64,000 bases of DNA from Streptomyces sp. 840.1 (lineage in GTDB: Bacteria; Actinomycetota; Actinomycetes; Streptomycetales; Streptomycetaceae), in NCBI RefSeq assembly GCF_003751445.1, contig NZ_RJUU01000001.1, positions 5,694,001-5,758,000 on the forward strand, read 5' to 3'. The stretch's first letter is position 1, and each line of letters opens with the position of its first letter. Of the stretch, positions 61,983 to 64,000 are shown in pieces. The translations under genes were made by a program, and so were the position numbers. The notes under the pieces are model-generated. The model was not told where the DNA came from and made no database searches. It saw only the letters and a program-made list of their open reading frames with translations.

Positions 61983-62987
61983 TCAGGCCCCGGGGATCTC
62001 CGCCAGCTCCACCGGCCGGCGCTCCCGGCGCGAGAGCTCGCACGCCTCCGCGACCCGCAGCGCGTGCAGGGCCTCCAGGCCGTCGCACGGATTGGCGGCC
62101 TCGCCGCGCACCAGCCGCACGAACGCGTCCAGTTCGGCCTCGTACGCCGGGGCGAAGCGGTCCAGGAACCCCGGCCAGGGCTTGGCCGGGGCCGCGGGGC
62201 CCTGCGGTTCGGCGGAGGTGATCGGGGTGCGGTCGTCCAGGCCGACCACGAGTTGGTCCAGCTCCCCGGCGAGCTCCATCCGCACGTCGTACCCGGCGCC
62301 GTTGCAGCGGGTCGCCGTCGCTGTGACCAGGGTGGCGTCGTCGAGGGTCAGCAGCGCCGCCGCGGTGTCCACGTCGCCCGCCTCACGGAACATCGCGGGC
62401 CCCGCGTCCGAGCCGGTGGCGTACACCCGGGTCACCTCACGGCCCGTCACCCAGCGCACCATGTCGAAGTCGTGGATCAGGCAGTCCCGGTACAGCCCGC
62501 CGGAGAGCGGCAGATAGGCCGCGGGCGGCGGCGCCGGGTCGGAGGTCACCGTGCGCACGGTGTGCAGCCGGCCCAGCGCCCCGCCGCGCACGGCCGTGCG
62601 CGCCGCCGTGTACCCCGCGTCGAACCGGCGCATGAACCCCAGCTGGAGCACGCTCCCCGCCTCCCGGGTCTCGCGCAGCGCGGCCAGTGTGCCCGCCAGG
62701 TCGAGGGCGACGGGCTTCTCGCAGAACGCGGGCAGCCCTGCGCGTGCGGCCCGGCCGATCAGCTCGGCGTGCGCCGCGGTGGCCGAGGCGATCACCACGG
62801 CGTCGACGCCCGCGCCGAACACCTCCGCGGCGGAGCCGGCGGTGTTCGCTCCGGTACGTCGGGCGACCTCCGCCGCTCGGGCCGGGTCGGTGTCCGTCAC
62901 CACCAGGGCGTCCACCGAGGGGTGGCGGGACAGCACGCCCGCGTGGAAGGAGCCGATCCGGCCGGTGCCGATGAGTCCGATGCGCAT
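61983..62987 (-). CDS. Gfo/Idh/MocA-family dehydrogenase (inositol 2-dehydrogenase-like)
   Basis: A 334-residue NAD(P)-dependent sugar or inositol dehydrogenase. The Rossmann motif is GLIGTGRIGSFHA, the catalytic Lys is in FCEKPVAL, and the substrate helix reads YRDCLIHDFDMVRW. ATG 62987 is chosen for the canonical N-terminus; longer readings to 63407 are not coding-like. It is divergent from a sugar-binding lipoprotein, with a GntR-like operator between them. IolG-type activity on myo-inositol is the best guess. Confidence 0.88.
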   Translation of the reverse strand: MRIGLIGTGRIGSFHAGVLSRHPSVDALVVTDTDPARAAEVARRTGANTAGSAAEVFGAGVDAVVIASATAAHAELIGRAARAGLPAFCEKPVALDLAGTLAALRETREAGSVLQLGFMRRFDAGYTAARTAVRGGALGRLHTVRTVTSDPAPPPAAYLPLSGGLYRDCLIHDFDMVRWVTGREVTRVYATGSDAGPAMFREAGDVDTAAALLTLDDATLVTATATRCNGAGYDVRMELAGELDQLVVGLDDRTPITSAEPQGPAAPAKPWPGFLDRFAPAYEAELDAFVRLVRGEAANPCDGLEALHALRVAEACELSRRERRPVELAEIPGA

Positions 62988-63026
62988 GGACCCAACGTGC
63001 CGGTCACCGGCAACGCTGTCAACTAT

Positions 63027-63038
63027 ATGTCCTGACAA
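63027..63038. promoter_or_regulatory. GntR-type operator between divergent sugar/inositol genes
   Basis: ATGTCCTGACAA fits the 12-bp form (A/T)TGT(A/C)N(G/T)(G/T)ACA(A/T) that I recall for the S. coelicolor inositol-gene repressor. A 5-bp dyad TGTCA/TGACA spans 63017-63037. Confidence 0.5.
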
Positions 63039-63400
63039 AGCAACGAGGGTGTCGGAGCGGTGCCCGCCGCCTCCCGCCGCCCCGCCACAGCCCGCCCCGG
63101 CCGGGAAATTCACGCCCGCCCCGCCGGGCCCCGCCTCACTCCTTCGATTTCCGCCTCCCCGTACGGTGACAGCGCCCCACGACTTCCGTACGGTGTCGGA
63201 GGCTTCCCGGCTTCTCGTACGGCGCCGGGGACGGCACCAGGCCGCCCCCGGCGCCGTACGCGCCCCGTCCCGACACACGCGCCGCGCCCTGCCGGGTGAC
63301 GGCGGTGGCGGCTCGGGGATACTTGCCCAGCCGGACCGGGACCGTACGGGGCCCGGCTCCACCAGCAGCACAACGAGCAGCACGAGAAGGGCACGGAGTC
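63039..63400. other. Gene-free leader before the sugar-binding protein
   Basis: No gene is supported. The motif CGTACGG recurs near 63161, 63187 and 63217. No terminator hairpin was found. It should contain the promoter of the truncated gene. Confidence 0.4.
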
Positions 63401-64000
63401 GTGGCAAGGGTTCGGACAGGGGTACGTGCGATGGGCGCCGTGCTTGCGGCGGTGCTCGGGGCTTCCCTCATGGGATGCAGCAGCACCGGCGGCAAGCGGG
63501 CGGAGGACCGGGCGGCGCAGGCCGCCGCCGAGGGCCGGTCCGCGGTGAACACGCCCCGCTGGACCTTCGCCATGGTCACCCACTCGGGCGACGGCGACAC
63601 CTTCTGGGACATCGTCCAGAAGGGCGCCAAGATGGCGGCGGGCAAGGACAACATCAACTTCCTGTACTCGCACAACGACGAGGCGCAGCAGCAGGCGCAG
63701 CTGGTCCAGGCCGCCATCGACAAGAAGGTCGACGGGCTGATCGTCACGCTCGCCAAGCCCGACGCCATGAAGGACGTCGTCGCCAAGGCCACCAAGGCCG
63801 GCATCCCGGTGATCACGGTGAACTCGGGCGTCGCGGAGTCCAAGCAGTTCGGCGCGCTCACCCACATCGGCCAGGACGAGTCCATCGCCGGTGAGGCCGT
63901 CGGCGACGAGCTCAACAAGCGCGGCCGCAAGAAGGCCCTGTGCATCCTGCACGAGCAGGGCAACGTGGGCCACGAGCAGCGCTGCGCCGGAGCGAAGAAG
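63401..64000 (+). CDS. Sugar ABC transporter substrate-binding lipoprotein (partial)
   Basis: The first 200 residues of a type I periplasmic-binding-fold protein (ribose/inositol-binding family); it runs off the window end. GTG 63401 is followed by a signal with lipobox LMGC (C26). The mature part starts TFAMVTHSGDGDTFWDIV, then LYSHNDEAQQQAQLVQAAID, KKVDGLIVTLAKPDAM, GIPVITVNSG and HIGQDESIAGEAVG. It probably delivers inositol or a pentose to ABC genes that continue beyond the window. Confidence 0.9.
   Translation, partial: MARVRTGVRAMGAVLAAVLGASLMGCSSTGGKRAEDRAAQAAAEGRSAVNTPRWTFAMVTHSGDGDTFWDIVQKGAKMAAGKDNINFLYSHNDEAQQQAQLVQAAIDKKVDGLIVTLAKPDAMKDVVAKATKAGIPVITVNSGVAESKQFGALTHIGQDESIAGEAVGDELNKRGRKKALCILHEQGNVGHEQRCAGAKK

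Overview
The window is high-GC actinomycete chromosome, almost certainly Streptomyces. The signs are strong G/C third positions, many GTG/TTG starts behind AGGAGG-type sites, a conservon, Tat and lipoprotein exporters, chitin/chitosan enzymes, a mycothiol-type protein family and many P450s. The order of the purine/glyoxylate genes matches, from memory, the S. coelicolor region around SCO6201-SCO6247. No rRNA, tRNA, CRISPR array, intact insertion sequence or prophage was recognised.

Layout. (1) 1-3.2 kb: an Mrr-like zinc-ribbon gene and divergent gcl. (2) 3.4-10.2 kb: a minus-strand block in which a conservon (cvnA-B-C-D) runs by overlapping start/stop codons into a CYP157-like P450, followed by a DMATS-type tryptophan prenyltransferase and a tryptophanase. 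This is a candidate prenyl-indole pathway attached to a signalling module. (3) 11-14.7 kb: katA, glxR and hyi. (4) 14.8-22.1 kb: a GntR-controlled ABC sugar importer with a cytoplasmic GH20 hexosaminidase and a secreted CBM3-GH16 enzyme. (5) 22.3-30.8 kb: a lactonase-like protein, two small genes, then the urate operon uraD-uraH-uricase with two NCS2 permeases and an 8-oxoguanine deaminase. (6) 30.8-40 kb: two tandem GH46 chitosanases, an FnIII lipoprotein, an M20 peptidase plus YfcC carrier, and a CBM2-FnIII-GH18 chitinase. (7) 40-50.2 kb: malate synthase, a MobA-like nucleotidyltransferase, a two-component system with an ABC exporter, an IclR regulator (AllR-like) and allantoinase. (8) 50.4-64 kb: ordinary accessory metabolism (aldo/keto reductase, SDR, TetR, DMT exporter, two-component system, two CYP107-like P450s around a thioesterase, and a Gfo/Idh dehydrogenase divergent from a truncated sugar-binding lipoprotein).

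How the genes work together. 8-Oxoguanine deaminase and two permeases can supply urate. Uricase, UraH and UraD make allantoin and allantoinase makes allantoate. Glyoxylate from later steps can go through Gcl, Hyi and GlxR to glycerate, or through malate synthase to malate. Catalase can remove the peroxide made by uricase. Two different palindromes mark these genes. A TTCCG-type pair with 21-bp spacing precedes gcl and hyi. A TCAACA-n3-TGTTGA type precedes uraD, katA and allB, and aceB carries a degenerate copy. The allantoicase gene expected beside allantoinase is not in the window. A second theme is chitin/chitosan use: chitinase with its 12-bp direct repeats, chitosanases with a CsnR-like box, and the hexosaminidase/ABC importer.
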